Shown piece by piece: positions 1 to 11,179 of a stretch of 64,000 nucleotides of DNA. The notes below the pieces were generated by a model that was given only the letters and a program-made list of their open reading frames with translations, had not been told where the DNA came from and searched no databases. The DNA comes from Microplitis mediator (taxonomy: Eukaryota; Arthropoda; Insecta; Hymenoptera; Braconidae). A program made the translations under genes and the position numbers. The DNA lies in the NCBI RefSeq assembly GCF_029852145.1, contig NC_079973.1:14215921-14279920 (forward strand). The letters are read 5' to 3'. Each line of letters opens with the position of its first letter. Position 1 is the stretch's first letter.

Positions 1-1
1 T

Positions 2-994
2 CACTGGAAGGCACACGAATGGGTAATTTGGCTCTTCTTCTACAGTTTACCTACGATGAAGGTGACTTTTCCGAAAAATATAACAGCTCACTGGGCTTTA
101 TTAGTAGAAGCTATAACAATTCTATGTCAGAGTTCAATTATGCCATCTGAAATTTCCAGAGCGGAAAATTTATTATTTAGATTTATAGAGGAAGTTGAAT
201 CGCTGTACGGAAAAGAAAATATATCTTTTAACGTCCATCTTTTATCCCACTTGCCACAAAGTGTCAGGAATTGGGGTCCTTTATACACACACAGTGCATT
301 TATTTACGAAGATTACAACCAATTACTCAAAGGCTACGTGCAGAGTTCTAACGGTGTAGCAGTGCAAGTTACTGATACTGTCAGGATGAAAACTGCAATG
401 GAAAATCTCGAAATGGAGTGCGCTGATTACCTTTCGGATAACCAACAACAATTTCTTGATGAAATACTCGGAAGGGATGAACGGTTTAAAGACAAATGTG
501 TAATGAATGAAAGTATTGAGTTCATTGGGAGGGATGTTAACACATCAAAGCGTTCCAAGTATACGGAACTGTTAGATGATATTGAAACCACAAAAATGAA
601 TGATGAGAGCATTCGGTTTTACGATCGGGTGAAAATTAAAAATGAACTAATTCACAGCTCCAATTACTCAGAAAAAAGAGTAAAGAAGAGGAACAGCTAC
701 ACAGTCCTGTTACAAAATAATAAAATATTTGAAATTGAAATATTTGCAGTTAGGACGAATGAAAGAACTAAGGTGGGACAAGGATTTGCTGTAGGAAGGT
801 ACTTTGAAAGAACGAATCGACAACTTATAAAACACAGGCAGCTGGACCACCTGGTCTTATTAAAAAAAGCACCGGGACATACAGAAATTATTCAGGTTGA
901 TGGAATAAAAGAAAAAGTAACTCTACTGGACAGTGACCGATTTGAAAATTTAGTAGCATGCATTCACCCAAACCATTATGAACTTTTAACATGA
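2..994 (+). CDS. C-terminal part of a DUF4218-like transposase-derived protein (partial at left edge)
   Basis: The reading frame is open from base 2 to a TGA at 992-994, so the ATG at 56 is probably internal. The translation begins with a WKAHEW stretch just before that ATG and continues with HWALLVEAITIL, FNVHLL, GPLYTHSAFIYED and a following Asn-x2-Leu-Lys. This order is what I know from the DUF4218-type domain found in CACTA/KDZ-like transposases and in many unnamed insect proteins. The last 200 or so residues are lysine-rich and not recognised. An AATAAA at about 1017 lies 23 bases after the stop and could be a polyadenylation signal. No frameshift is visible. It may be a transposon-encoded or domesticated gene. 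The catalytic part, if any, lies outside the window. Confidence 0.6.
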   Translation, partial: HWKAHEWVIWLFFYSLPTMKVTFPKNITAHWALLVEAITILCQSSIMPSEISRAENLLFRFIEEVESLYGKENISFNVHLLSHLPQSVRNWGPLYTHSAFIYEDYNQLLKGYVQSSNGVAVQVTDTVRMKTAMENLEMECADYLSDNQQQFLDEILGRDERFKDKCVMNESIEFIGRDVNTSKRSKYTELLDDIETTKMNDESIRFYDRVKIKNELIHSSNYSEKRVKKRNSYTVLLQNNKIFEIEIFAVRTNERTKVGQGFAVGRYFERTNRQLIKHRQLDHLVLLKKAPGHTEIIQVDGIKEKVTLLDSDRFENLVACIHPNHYELLT

Positions 995-1261
995 GTGAAC
1001 ATGCTTTGTAATTGAAAATAAAAAAAAATGTCAAAAGTTTACTTAGCTCTGCCTACATTTAATAATTTATTTATTTACTTTGTTAATTATTAAAGCAGAC
1101 CCGGAACCACAAATGAAATTTCTCACAGTTAAACAACTTCATTTTCTAAAGAAGGCCATGGAAGAGAATTAAATTTTTTTTAAGATATATTTAATATTTT
1201 ACTGTTCAAAAGAGCAGCCCTGGCGATGATGGAAAACTCATGTAATCAGGCCAAAACAGTT
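995..1261. other. Intergenic, nothing recognised
   Basis: AT-rich sequence between the DUF4218-like frame and the minisatellite. A possible polyadenylation signal sits at about 1017. No other feature seen. Confidence 0.5.
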
Positions 1262-2520
1262 CCAATGCGACTGCCTGAATGGCTGAAAATAATTTTTTTT
1301 ACTCCTTTCTAATTTTTATTACAAGACTGCAGAGAGTCCAGGCCCACTTGGACAGCTTTGACACTTGGTTTCCAAGTGGAAGTGTCCATTTGACTGAAAG
1401 TAATTTTTTTTACTCCTTTTTAATTTTTATTACAAGACTGCAGAGAGTCCAGGCCCACTTGGACAGCTTTGACACTTGGTTTCCAAGTGGAAGTGTCCAG
1501 TTGGCTGAAAGTAATTTTTTTTACTCCTTTCTAATTTTTTTTACAAGACTGCAGAGAGTCCAGGCCCACTTGGACAGCTTTGACACTTGGTTTCCAAGTG
1601 GAAGTGTCCAGTTGGCTGAAAGTAATTTTTTTTACTCCTTTTTAATTTTTATTACAAGACTGCAGAGAGTCCAGGCCCACTTGGACAGCTTTGACACTTG
1701 GTTTCCAAGTGGAAGTGTCCAGTTGGCTGAAAGTAATTTTTTTTACTCCTTTTTAATTTTTATTACAAGACTGCAGAGAGTCCAGGCCCACTTGGACAGC
1801 TTTGACACTTGGTTTCCAAGTGGAAGTGTCCAGTTGGCTGAAAGTAATTTTTTTTACTCCTTTTTAATTTTTATTACAAGACTGCAGAGAGTCCAGGTCC
1901 ACTTGGACAGCTTTGACACTTGGTTTCCAAGTGGAAGTGTCCAGTTGGCTGAAAGTAATTTTTTTTACTCCTTTCTAATTTTTTTTACAAAACTGTAGAG
2001 AGTCCAGGCCCACTTGGACAGTTGCGACACTTGGTGCCCAAGTGGGACAGTCCATTTGACTGAAAGTAATTTTTTTTACTCTTTTCTAATTTTTTTTACA
2101 AGACTGTAGAGAGTCCAGGTCCACTTGGACAGCTTTGACACTTGGTTTCCAAGTGGGACAGTCCATTTGACTGAAAGTAATTTCTTTTACTCCTTTCTAA
2201 TTTTTTTTACAAGACTGCAGAGAGTCCAGGTCTACTTGGACAGCTTTGACACTCGGTTTCCAAGTGGAAGTGTCCAGTTGGCTGAAAGTAATTTTTTTTA
2301 CTCCTTTTTAATTTTTATTACAAGACTGTAGAGAGTCCAGGCCCACTTGGACAGCTTTGACACTTGGTGCCCACGTGGAACTGTCTGGTTTGCTGAAAAC
2401 AATTTTTTCTATTCCTCTTTGCGTTCTTCTGACAAAAAATCCAACGAGTACTTGCCCTTTTAGACAGCTTCAACACTTGGAGCACCTGGTGCTCAAGTGG
2501 AACTATCTAGTTGGACTGCT
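1262..2520 (+). repeat. 111-bp tandem repeat (minisatellite), about 11 copies
   Basis: The string CAGAGAGTCC recurs at 1330, 1441, 1552 and onwards at exactly 111 bases. The central copies are nearly identical, while copies after about 2340 are diverged and partly deleted. Each unit contains a hairpin of CACTTGG and CCAAGTG around a TTT loop, plus a T-run. Because 111 is 37 codons and most units lack stops in one frame, frames of 239 and 68 codons stay open (1279-1998 and 2125-2331). I regard these as by-products of the period rather than genes. Confidence 0.9.
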
Positions 2521-3360
2521 CCATTGGAACAGTTCTCTCGTACTCGACCCTGAGTCTGCAAATATACTAAAATATATGTAAAATATATTTTTATATATTT
2601 TATATGTATTTCCTGATATATATTTCGCATATATTGTTTATATATGTGTGCATATATTCCACATATATTTTAGATAGATTTTAAATATACGAAAAACGGC
2701 CAAAAGTGATATAATAGAAATATATGTTTCATACATGTAAAATATATTTTACATACATATTTATGTATTTTTAATATATTTTACATACATTTTAAATATA
2801 TTTTTAATACATTCGTAAATATATTTTTTTTATATTTTAAATATATTTTTTTTCCATGGGGGAGTGTACATAAATTTTAAGTTACCTCTAATCATTTGCA
2901 CTAACATATTAGTTAAGTTGCCGCCAATTATTGTCTTAAGAATAAAAAAGATCAATGCTGATTATAATCGATTTACGAATGTAATACCCAGTATTAGGTT
3001 ATATTTCTGTCTACTTAAAGAAAGTAATGTCAATAATTAATAGTATGCACATCACATTTTATAAATTAATTAAGTTATACATTACTTTTAATATTTCGTC
3101 ACTTTTATACCTTTTCTTTAAAATTTCTGAGTAGTTCTTTAGTCAGCTGCACAATAAATAAAATGTAAATAAATGTGTATTAATAATTGTTCGAAGGAAT
3201 ATTTAACTTATACCTCTGATATTTGTATAAACGTATTTTCCCATTCAGAATTAAAAGAGTATTCCATATATTTCAGAATATATTTTTGAAGTGCCAAAGC
3301 TTCCGCTGTCACTGTGAAAACAATAGTAGAGTGTGGATGAATTTGACTAATTACATCATT
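2521..3360. other. AT-rich non-coding DNA
   Basis: From 2560 to 2860 the sequence is low-complexity runs of ATATATTTTA type. From 2870 to 3360 it is ordinary AT-rich DNA with no frame or repeat that I recognise. Confidence 0.5.
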
Positions 3361-3819
3361 CCCGAGTCAAAATATTCGACGTAAATTGAACGTTCTTAAC
3401 GTTTTAAACGTAAATTCAACGTTTTAAACGTAAATTCAACGTTTTAGACGTAAATTCAACGTTTTCAACGTATATTCAACGTTTTAAACGTGAATTGACC
3501 GTTTTCAACGTTTTAAACTTAAATTGAACATTTTGGACAATGACCGGCCTTTGAGAAAGAAAAGAGATCGGGAAAAGAAAGCACCAAGCTTTATTGCAAA
3601 GTTCTCCAGACTAATTATCGAAAAGATAAGTAGTATCCTCAAGGTCTTTCTTCAAAACACAATCTATGATGCTGTCACTTAATCCAAGAACATTAAATTG
3701 AAGAGTGACACTGTCATAAGATTGCCCGATCAAAAATGATTTTAAATTATTATAATTGAGTATAAATGATTATATATGAGATATCATTTATAATTACATA
3801 TAATTGTACGTGATTATAG

Positions 3820-4340
3820 AGGAGGGAGAGGCAAAAGGGGGTACTTAAGGAAATACCAAGTTTTCGAGGACTCAAATACGCGAAATCTTTTTTTTTTTAA
3901 TGATATTCAAAGTAAATAGAAGAAATTTTCAGTTACCGTTGAAAAAAAAATTTTTTCATTTCTGCGGGCAAAGATGGGTACCCCCTAAAAAAGGTAAAAA
4001 AAAAAAAATTTCTGGATTTCAAACGAATTTGATTAAGTTGAATTTTTTTTTAAGTAATTTACATGGAGAAAAATTATATTTTACATATTTATTGGATACA
4101 AAAGGAGAAAAAAAATTTTTAATAGTTTTTATCATAAAACAAACGTCATTAATATTTTTCAACTGACAATTGATTTTTGAAAAAGTTTATCAAAAAAAAT
4201 TCAAAGTAACGCTTAATTATATTTACAGAAGTGATTTTGGAATGTTCAAAAACCATTTAAAATATAAAATTTTTTTTAATCGAATTTTGGGGGTACCCCG
4301 TTTTGCCTACCCTACCCCCTTTTGCCCCCCTTCCCCTTCA
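3820..4340 (+). mobile_element. Non-coding element with GGGGTACC/GCAAAAGGGGG ends
   Basis: It starts with GGAGGGAGAGGCAAAAGGGGGT and ends in TTTGCCTACC, ACCCCCTTTTGCCCCCC, an imperfect inverted repeat. The interior is A/T homopolymers with recognisable anchors (TGGATACAAAAGGAG, AGTTTTTATCAT). Relatives lie at about 9520-10060 (minus orientation) and 54740-55220 (plus). The frame at 3900-4166 is a chance frame in this AT-rich interior. Confidence 0.6.
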
Positions 4341-4344
4341 TGGA

Positions 4345-4740
4345 ATTAGATATAATTATATATATGAACCTATATACTTGATAAAAAAAGATTTTGTCTA
4401 ATCATATATGAAGTTATATATAATCATGCATGATTATATATGGGGTCGTATATAATTATATATAATTATAAATGACCCCATACATAATTAGATCTGATCA
4501 TACCTGGCTGTTATAACCCAATATATAATCATACATACGTCTATATATGATCAGATCTATTTATATATAAGTCTATATATAGTTAGATCTGATCATACCT
4601 GGCTGTTATGATCCCATATATAATCATATACAAGTCTATATATGATCAGATCTGATCATATATGAGTCTATATATAATTAGACATAATCATACCTGGCTG
4701 TTATAACCCCATATATGATCACATATAAGATTTATTGTCT
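4345..4740. repeat. AT satellite with about 96-bp period
   Basis: The phrase CATACCTGGCTGTTAT recurs at about 4499, 4596 and 4693, roughly 96 bases apart, embedded in ATATATAATTATATATGATC-like sequence. It is one of several AT arrays that sit next to 5S-derived segments in this window. Confidence 0.7.
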
Positions 4741-4794
4741 TCATTAATATAAATGTCAGTGATATTTGAATTGAAAAAAAAAAAAAAAAAAATT

Positions 4795-5115
4795 AACTTT
4801 CGGTTAACTGCTATTTTACCAAGCGAGCATCTATTTAATTAATGCTTTAAGTCGATGCTGTCCAACTTTGGTTATCACAGTATTGTAGTCTGCTCCTTTA
4901 GCCTGCTATGCATTTATGATATATACAGTTCATGGGATTACAATTTTTTTTTAACTACAAACTTATATATATCTATATATAAATCGATATTGGTTTATAT
5001 ATTTAAATTATTGCCGAAACTTTCGAACATTTTTTAAGCAATAGGGATTTAATTTTCATTGATAGTAGACAAAATAAAAATTTAATAAATTAATATTGAA
5101 ATTTTCACAATATGT
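4795..5115 (-). repeat. 5S-rRNA-derived repeat with AT-rich tail
   Basis: Read on the minus strand, the head resembles the middle of 5S rRNA in degraded form: an AGTTGGACAGCATCGA stretch corresponds to AGTTAAGCAGCRTCG of 5S rRNA. This copy shares the tail TAAAATAGCAGTTAACCGAAA with the segment at 7410-7530. Its other part, ending CACAATATGTAATATATA on the plus strand, matches the repeats at 9240-9510 and 59113-59400. It is the most diverged copy. It is not a functional 5S gene. Confidence 0.55.
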
Positions 5116-5120
5116 AATAT

Positions 5121-5156
<36 letters not shown>

Positions 5157-5159
<3 letters not shown>

Positions 5160-6110
5160 GCCAAAAAAATCGACTATTTTTTTTTTTAACGATACTGTGA
5201 AAATATTATTTGGGATGACAAAAAATAATTATTGTGAAAATTTGAGCCCTTAATATTAAAATTGAGAGGTGTATCATCGCAATTTTTGATTTTTTTTTAA
5301 TGAGCGGGTTTTTTGTCTCATAACTCTCAAACAATCGAGATAATCGAAATCGACTTAGATACATTTTTTGAAGGAAATTTGATACTCTACAAAAAATGTT
5401 TGATTGAATTTTTTCGTCCGTTGAATCGTTTCCTTATAATCATGCTTTGAACATTGGTATGATTTTTAAATTTGATTGTTCAACTTTTGAATTTTGTAAT
5501 ATATGTAAAAATAAGTTTCCGTAGAAAGCTAATAAATATTCTTGGAGGAAATTGAATGCTCTACAAAAAAGGTCTCTTAACAATTTTTGCTAAATTCACT
5601 CCTTTAAAAGTTATTCAAGGTTGAAGTTAAGTAAAACGACTTTAATAATCTTGAATAACTTTTGAAGGAGTGAATTTAGCGAAAATTGTTAAGAGACCTT
5701 TTTTGTAGAGCATTTTATTTCTTTTAAGAATATTGATCGGCTTTTTCCGGAAACTTATTTTTACATATATTACAAAATTCAAAAGTTGAACAATCAAATT
5801 TAAAAATCATACCAATGTTCAAAGCATGATTATAAGGAAACGATTCAACTGACGAAAAAATTCAATCAAACGTTTTTTGTAGAGTATCAAATTTCCTTCA
5901 AAAAATGTATCTAAGTTGATTTCGATTATCTCGATTGTTTGAGAGTTGTGAGACAAAAACCCGCTCATTAAAAAAAAATCAAAAATTGCGATGATACACC
6001 TCTCAATTTTAATATTAAGGGCGCAAATTTTCACATCAGTTTTTTTTTGTCATCCCAAATAATATTTTTACAGTATCGTTAAAAAAAAAATAGTCGATTT
6101 TTTTGGCCCA
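5157..6110. mobile_element. 0.95-kb near-perfect palindromic foldback element in a (TA)n tract
   Basis: It begins TGGGCCAAAAAAATCGACTA directly after a TA microsatellite (5120-5156). It ends with the complement, TAGTCGATTTTTTTGGCCCA. The two arms, each about 460 bases, match with few differences and meet near 5625-5650. The frame at 5819-6034 lies inside an arm and is not a gene. There is no transposase, so it would be a non-autonomous inverted-repeat element whose transcript would fold on itself. Confidence 0.8.
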
Positions 6111-6151
6111 GTCTAATATATATATAAATATAATATGGACCTATATGCATA

Positions 6152-7809
6152 CCCGGGAAAAAAAGATTTTATATGATCATATATAAACATATATGGTCAT
6201 ATATAAACATATATGATCATATATAAACATATACGTTCATATATAATTTATATATGATCATATAAGAAATATATAAAAATTATATATGATTACATGAAAG
6301 CTTATGTGATCTTATAAAGTTCTTATAAGAATTAATATACTCTCGTGAGGACTTTAGAAAAGTTAATATGACTTTATATAAAGTTATATATGACTTCACA
6401 AAAGTACTAGATAAAGTTTTATATGCTTATATATAATTATATATGATCATGTAAAAGTTCATATGATCTTATGAAAATCTTACAAGAATTTATGTAGTTT
6501 TATAAGGATTTTTAAAAAATTGATGTGATTTTATATAAACCCGAGAAAAGGTTCTAATAGAATCATATATAAACATATGTGTTTATATATGATTATATGA
6601 AAGCTTACATAATCTTATAAAATTCTTATAAGGATTCTTATGATCTTATAAGAATTTTATAACAATTGATGTGATTTTATATAAAGTTATATATAACTTT
6701 ATAACAATACCAGGTAAAGTTTCATATGCTTATATATAATCATATATGATCATATAAAAGCTTATAACGATCTTATAAAATTCTTATAAGAATTTATATA
6801 ATTTTATAAGGATGTTATAATAGTTGATATGATTTTTTATAAAGTTATATATGAGTTTATAACATTACCAGATAAAATGTTATACATTATATGCAGTCAT
6901 ATATGATTATATAAGAACTCATATGATCTTATAAAATTCTTATAATAATTCGTATAATCTTATAAAATTTTCATAAAATTCGATTGAACTTCATATAAAG
7001 TTATATATAACATTGTGAAATTACAAGAGCACGTTTTATATGATTATACATAATCATGTATGATCAAATGAAATCTTATATGACCTTATAAAATTCTTCT
7101 ACGAATTCAGATAATTAATGAAAATTGATGTGATTTTATATGAATTTATAAATAAATTTGTATAAGTACAACAGAGTTTAATACGGTTATATAAAATCAT
7201 ATATGATTATATAAAAGTTTATATAGTTTTATGATTCTTATATATAAATTTCTGTGGTCTTATAAGCAGGTTATTTTAAAGAAATTTATAATTTTATATA
7301 AAACACTAATGTGATAGAATTTGATCATATTTGGTGCATTATTGATGTAGGATGTATCAATTTGATCATTCGATTTAAGTAATGCTGTAGATTGTCAAAT
7401 ACTTATAAGGGTAAAGCAGACTAGAGAACCAGACGGCAATCAAGAGATCATCAAAGTTGAGCAGCATTGAGGCAGAACATTAATTGGATGGGTGACCCCT
7501 TGGCAAAATAGCAGTTAACCGAAAGATGTTTTTTTTTTTTTTGTTCATGCATGATTATATATCATCAAATCCTGCCAATTTTGAGATCTAATCATATAAA
7601 ATTTATTGTATATATGATTAGGTAAAATCATTTTTTACCGGATATATCTAACTTTATATGATTATATAAGATTTTATATGATTATATAAGATTTTATAAA
7701 GTCATATAAGTTTTTATAGGACCAATTTCATTATAAAACTTTATATGATTTTATATGAGTCACTTTTATATGATTTATATATGATCATATAAGAACTTTT
7801 TTTCCCGGG
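6152..7809. repeat. AT satellite array bounded by CCCGGG caps
   Basis: The array starts CCCGGGAAAAAAAGATTTT and ends AGAACTTTTTTTCCCGGG. Between the caps is a degenerate tandem array of roughly 155-165 bp, seen from anchors such as TACCAGGTAAAGTTT (6706) and TACCAGATAAAATG (6865), with TATATGATCATATA blocks. A degraded internal cap (CCCGAGAAAAGG) occurs at about 6540. It is interrupted at 7410-7530 by a 5S-derived segment. Confidence 0.7.
7410..7530 (+). repeat. 5S-rRNA-derived segment
   Basis: The order CATCAAAGTTGAGCAGCAT, then TTAATTGGATGGGTGACC, then CTTGGCAAAATAGC follows the internal promoter region and 3' domain of insect 5S rRNA (AGTTAAGCAGC, then GGATGGGTGACC, then CTTGGGAA). The flanks are AT satellite, and the ends do not match a complete 5S gene, so this is a pseudo-5S or 5S-derived SINE piece. 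Confidence 0.65.
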
Positions 7810-8273
7810 TAATTATACATATATAGGTATATATATAATTATATATAATTCCATGTATAATCACGTATAATTATATGTAATTATATATGATATCTCATAT
7901 ATAATCATTTATACTCAATTATAATAATTTAAAATCATTTTTGATCGGGCAATCTTATGACAGTGTCAGTCTTCAATTTAATGTTCTTGGATTAAGTGAC
8001 AGCATCATAGATTGTGTTTTGAAGAAAGACCTTGAGGATACTACTTATCTTTTTGATAATTAGTCTGGAGAACTTTGCGATGAAGCTTGGTGCTTTCTTT
8101 TCCCGATCTCTTTTCTTTCTCAAAGGCCGGTCACTGTCCAAAATGTTCAATTTAAGTTTAAAACGTTGAAAACGGTCAATTCACGTTTAAAACGTTGAAT
8201 ATACGTTTAAAATGTTGAATTTACGTTTAAAACGTTAAGAACGTTCAATTTACGTCAAATATTTCGACTTGGG

Positions 8274-8633
8274 TTATTATAGTAATAGTCATTATCACTA
8301 TTATTACAACATTTCAAGTACTATTTTTGTTATGTAATTAATTTATATTGATTAAACTTGAATAAAATTTTGAGTATTTTTATGGATATTTACATTTACT
8401 AAATAATACGTACCGATAATAATAGAATTTACACACCACCAAACATATAACAGACATTTTTACATGATACTGAGCCCAGCATTTCATCGTCTTTAGTATC
8501 TTTTGCACTAAGTTGTGAATTCATGAATAAAGTCGATGGAATATTTTCTTTATCATCATTGCTCTCTTCTTTATCCTTTTCAACAATACTTTTTCATGGA
8601 TAAGTATTTTTGTTAGTCTTCATTAGTTTGATT
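8274..8633. other. AT-rich non-coding DNA
   Basis: No reading frame, hairpin or repeat family recognised between the 3361-8273 foldback and the next dispersed repeat. Confidence 0.4.
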
Positions 8634-9121
8634 TTAAACTTCCTGCTGAGAAAATCGATGATTTTCGAAAAATCCGGAAAATTTTTGTTTTCACCCCGAT
8701 TTTCGAAAATCGAGTTTTCATCAGATGTCGACGTTTTGAGGTCTTAAGAAGCTATTCTAACTATTTTCAGAATGATGTCCAAGTGGCTGTATGTATGTGT
8801 GTTTGTGTGTGTGTATATGTGTGTGAATGGTCTATACCCGGGAAAAAATGTTTTTATAAAATTTTGTAAAATTTTATAAAATTTTACAAAATTTTAGTAC
8901 TAACATTTTATAAAATTTTATACTGAAAATGGCCTGGTAAAATTTTATCAAATTTTATAAAGTTTTATCAAATTTTATGAAGTTTTATAAAAATTTATAA
9001 AATTTTATAAAACTTTGTAAAATTTCATAAAATTTTACCAGGCCATTTTCAGTATAAAGTTTTATAAAATTATGTAAAATTTTATAAAATTTTATAAAGT
9101 TTTATAAAATGATTTTTTTTT

Positions 9122-9235
9122 CCGGGACGGGTCACCCATCCAATTAATGGCCACCCTCGATGCTGCTTAACTTTTGTTATTGAAGAATCGTAGTCTGCTC
9201 CGCTCGTCTATTGGTCACTTGTAGCTAAGAAATAT
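9122..9235 (-). repeat. 5S-rRNA-derived segment
   Basis: On the minus strand it runs from AGCTACAAGTGACCAATAGA through AAAGTTAAGCAGCATCGAG to TTGGATGGGTGACC. This corresponds in order to the 5' end, box A region and box C region of 5S rRNA. The 3' terminal stem is absent and is replaced by CGTCCCGGAAAA, the cap of the adjacent AT array. Possibly a pol III promoter-derived SINE head. A functional 5S gene is unlikely because of many mismatches. Confidence 0.7.
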
Positions 9236-10059
9236 TCATGGCTGTATGTATGATTACTCATGAATACTTATCAGCCATATTTCATAGTTTAATTTATAAT
9301 TATATATAAAAAAAAGATTTGAATAATTCAACTATCGACTGTTTAATGGACATAAAATTTTAAAATTAATTAAATTTATTGATTTTTATTTTTGAATTAA
9401 TGGCGAAACCTTCGAACTTTTTCTTGAGTAACGACGATTTAATTTGAATTGCTAGTTGACAAAATAAAAATTTAAAAACATTAAATTCAAAATTATCACA
9501 TTATGTAATATATATATAAATATGTAAGAGAAAGGGGTGGCGGGGGTAGGCGAAACGAGGTACTCCTAAAATTTTATAAAAAAAAATTTTTTTTTTTTAA
9601 ATCTATTATAACCATCCCAAAATTACTTTTGTAAATATAATTGAGCATTATTTCGAATTTTTTTCGTTAAACTTTTTCAAGAATCTAGTGCCGGTCGAAA
9701 AATGTTAAAGACTTTTGTATTATGATAAAAACTATTAAAAACTTTTTTATCTTCCTTTGCATCCAATAATTGTGTAAAATATAATTTTTCTTAATGTAAA
9801 TAACTTACAAAAAATTTTAATAAAATCAAACTTATTCAATATTCAGAATTTTTTTTTTTTTTACATTTTTCTAGGGGTACCCTGCATATATTTAGGTAAT
9901 CAATTATATTTTTTATAATATAATTTTCATATTTGTTTATCACCATATTTTGCCCGCAAAAATGGAATTTTTTTTTTTTTATGGCCATTGAAAATTTTAT
10001 TTATTTACTTTGAATTTCTAACAATTTTTATAATAATTTGTAATAAACGTTATAAAATT

Positions 10060-11179
10060 GTGTGACATTTTATCAAATTTTACAAAATGCTACCCTACAC
10101 TAGATGCAATAGTGGCATCAAGTTCTCTAAAGTTTTATGAAATATTATATAATTTTATAAAATTTCATACAATTATATAAAATTTTATCTAATTATTACT
10201 CCCCTCTTGAGATCTTACTTTATAAAATTGTATAAATTTGTATAAGATTTTATAAGATCGCATATAATTTTATGAAATCGTATACAACTTTATAAAATTT
10301 TATAAAATTTCATCTAAATATTACTTCTCTTCTAAGGACTTACTTCATAAAATTATATAAAATTGTATAAGATTGTATAAAATTTTATATAATTTTATGA
10401 AATCGTACACAACTTTATCATATTTTATAAAATTTCATCTAAATATTACTTCTCTTCTAAGGACTTACTTTATAAAACTATATAAAACTGTATAAGATTG
10501 TATAAAATTTTATATAATTTTATGAAATCGTATAAAACTTTATAAAATTTCATACAATTATATCAAATTCCATTTAATTATTATTTCCCTCACTAAGATC
10601 TTACTTTATAAAATTTTATAAGATTGTATAAAAATTTATATAATTTTATGAAATCGTATAAAAGTTTATACAATTTCATAAAATCTTATAAAATTTCGTA
10701 CAATTATATAAAATTTTATCTAATTATGACTTCCCTTTTAAGATCTTACCATATAAAATTTTATAAAATTTTATAAAATTCTATGAAATTTGATAAAATT
10801 ATATGAAATTCTATAAAATTTCGCTGTACAGTCTTATAAAATTATATAAAATTTTATATAATTTTATACAATTGTGTAATACTTTATAAAATTTTGTTAT
10901 ATTTTATACAATTTTATAAAATGTCATACAATTTTATAAAATGTCATACAATTTTATAAAATTACATTTATTTATTACGTTCCTTACTCAGATCTTACTT
11001 TATAAAATTTTAGAAGATTTTATAAAATTTTTGAAGATTTTATAAAATTGTATAAAATATTATAAAATTTTATAAAATTGTATGAATTTTTATAAAATTT
11101 TGCTGTAAAATCTTATAAAATCTTACAAAATTTTATAAAATTGTATAAAATTTTATAAAATTTTATAAAAACATTTTTT
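10060..11179. repeat. AT satellite array, about 122-150-bp period
   Basis: The phrase ATTACTTCTCTTCTAAGGACTTAC and variants recur at about 10191, 10313, 10437, 10568, 10718 and 10966, between runs of TATAAAATTTTATA. The reverse complement of the same phrase is at 54400 and 54520, in the other composite copy. Low-complexity non-coding sequence. Confidence 0.75.

Larger units (their letters stand above)
3361..8273. mobile_element. Large foldback element with about 430-460-bp terminal inverted repeats, filled with nested repeats
   Basis: The left arm (3361-3818) starts CCCGAGTCAAAATATTCGAC. The right arm (about 7846-8273) is its reverse complement and ends CGACTTGGG. The outer parts of both arms carry short tandem repeats built from GTAAATTCAACGTTTTAAAC (3380-3530 and 8150-8250). 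The arms share further unique sequence, such as the stretch around AAGACCTTGAGGATACTACT in the right arm. The interior holds no transposase. It is occupied by a GGGGTACC-type element, AT satellites, two 5S-derived segments and another foldback at 5157-6110. It looks like a non-autonomous foldback transposon that accumulated insertions. Confidence 0.75.

Noticed and set aside
1279..1998. 239-codon open frame of 37-residue repeats
   Set aside because: It follows from the 111-bp period of the minisatellite. Composition is not protein-like and the frame breaks in diverged units.
3361..3530. CRISPR or operator array from the 20-bp ACGTTTTAAACGTAAATTCA units
   Set aside because: Mirrored at the other end of a foldback element, so these are subterminal repeats of a transposon.
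9122..9235. Functional 5S rRNA gene
   Set aside because: The order of internal promoter blocks is right, but many mismatches, the missing 3' stem and the satellite context argue for a derived repeat.
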